In this document: positions 29,910-29,943 of the stretch, piece after piece | Numbering within the stretch: the first letter of the stretch is position 1 | Layout of the letters: the number at the start of each line of letters is the position of its first letter | IMG/VR virus record: IMGVR_UViG_3300050821_004976 | Location: 1-29,943 of that record | DNA from: a virus | DNA length: 29,943 nt | Reading direction: 5' to 3' (one strand) | The notes under the pieces: generated by a model | What the model was told of the DNA's origin: nothing | What the model saw: the letters and a program-made list of their open reading frames with translations, nothing else | Database searches by the model: none | Position numbers and translations under genes: made by a program

Positions 29910-29943
29910 CGGCTGATGAGGCCCGAAAGCTATTTATTAGCAA

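Noticed and set aside
29913-29930. CTGATGA...GAAA string resembling a hammerhead ribozyme core
   Set aside because: The spacing gives a one-pair stem II. The hairpin after GAAA is followed by AA rather than the needed UH, and an upstream stem III/I fit gives only four pairs and then mismatches. The bases also form a simple TTTCGG/CCGAAA hairpin. More sequence to the right would be needed to reopen this.
1-29943. CRISPR array or insertion sequence
   Set aside because: No regularly spaced direct repeats and no transposase-like protein were seen. The only mobile genes recognised are the two HNH endonucleases.
1-29943. Direct joining of the two window ends as a circular genome
   Set aside because: Reading across the ends in the frame of the first partial gene meets a stop (TAG 29938-29940) just before the junction with no start codon between, so the first gene would have no start. 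The ends are better seen as cut points.

Overview
The window looks like part of a tailed double-stranded DNA phage (or prophage) genome with a podovirus-type plan. It encodes a large terminase, a T7/P22-like portal, a scaffold candidate, a capsid protein, a head-tail adaptor, a large tail protein, fibre and tailspike proteins and a lysis cassette. I see no tail-length tape measure, sheath, integrase, DNA polymerase, RNA polymerase or tRNA. The low-to-moderate GC, strong AAGGAG ribosome sites and Sec-type signal peptides on several proteins fit a bacterial host, probably Gram-negative. The host cannot be named from sequence. Both ends are open: an ORF without a start lies at base 1, and a non-coding structured region runs to the right edge.

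Layout. (1) 1-4609, plus strand: a partial gene, two unknown genes, terminase large subunit and portal. (2) 4470-7502: an accessory island between portal and scaffold. It has a leftward four-gene operon headed by an XRE-type regulator, two rightward unknown genes, one leftward unknown gene, and a short promoter-to-terminator unit that looks like a small RNA. (3) 7503-20114, plus strand: scaffold, a decoration-like protein, major capsid, head-tail adaptor, an HNH endonuclease, a tail protein with an inserted LamG domain, a fibre with a tail-collar domain, tiny lysine-rich proteins, a beta-helix tailspike, and a 752-residue protein whose last 256 residues duplicate the decoration-like protein. 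(4) 20138-21954: small helical and membrane proteins followed by a lysozyme-like endolysin. (5) 21951-23235: two leftward genes (one secreted or membrane) and one rightward Cys-pair protein. (6) 28883 down to 23203, leftward: a long, tightly overlapping early/middle operon of about 20 small genes. It includes an ERF single-strand annealing protein, a ribbon-helix-helix regulator, a Lar-like zinc ribbon, a second HNH endonuclease and an HTH protein. (7) 29020-29510: two rightward genes from a divergent promoter with an 18-bp palindrome. (8) 29511-29943: non-coding, with a candidate structured RNA and terminators.

How it fits together. The divergent control region at 28884-29019 probably drives the leftward early operon (recombination by ERF, many small Cys-pair host-interaction candidates) and a short rightward operon. 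The rightward late genes build the head, package DNA through terminase and portal, attach the short tail, decorate the surface with Ig/FN3/LamG-type adhesion domains and finally lyse the cell. The most unusual items are the duplicated and fused decoration protein, the LamG insertion, the signal peptides on fibre and tailspike, the candidate small RNA complementary to two leaders, and the 3' structured RNA.
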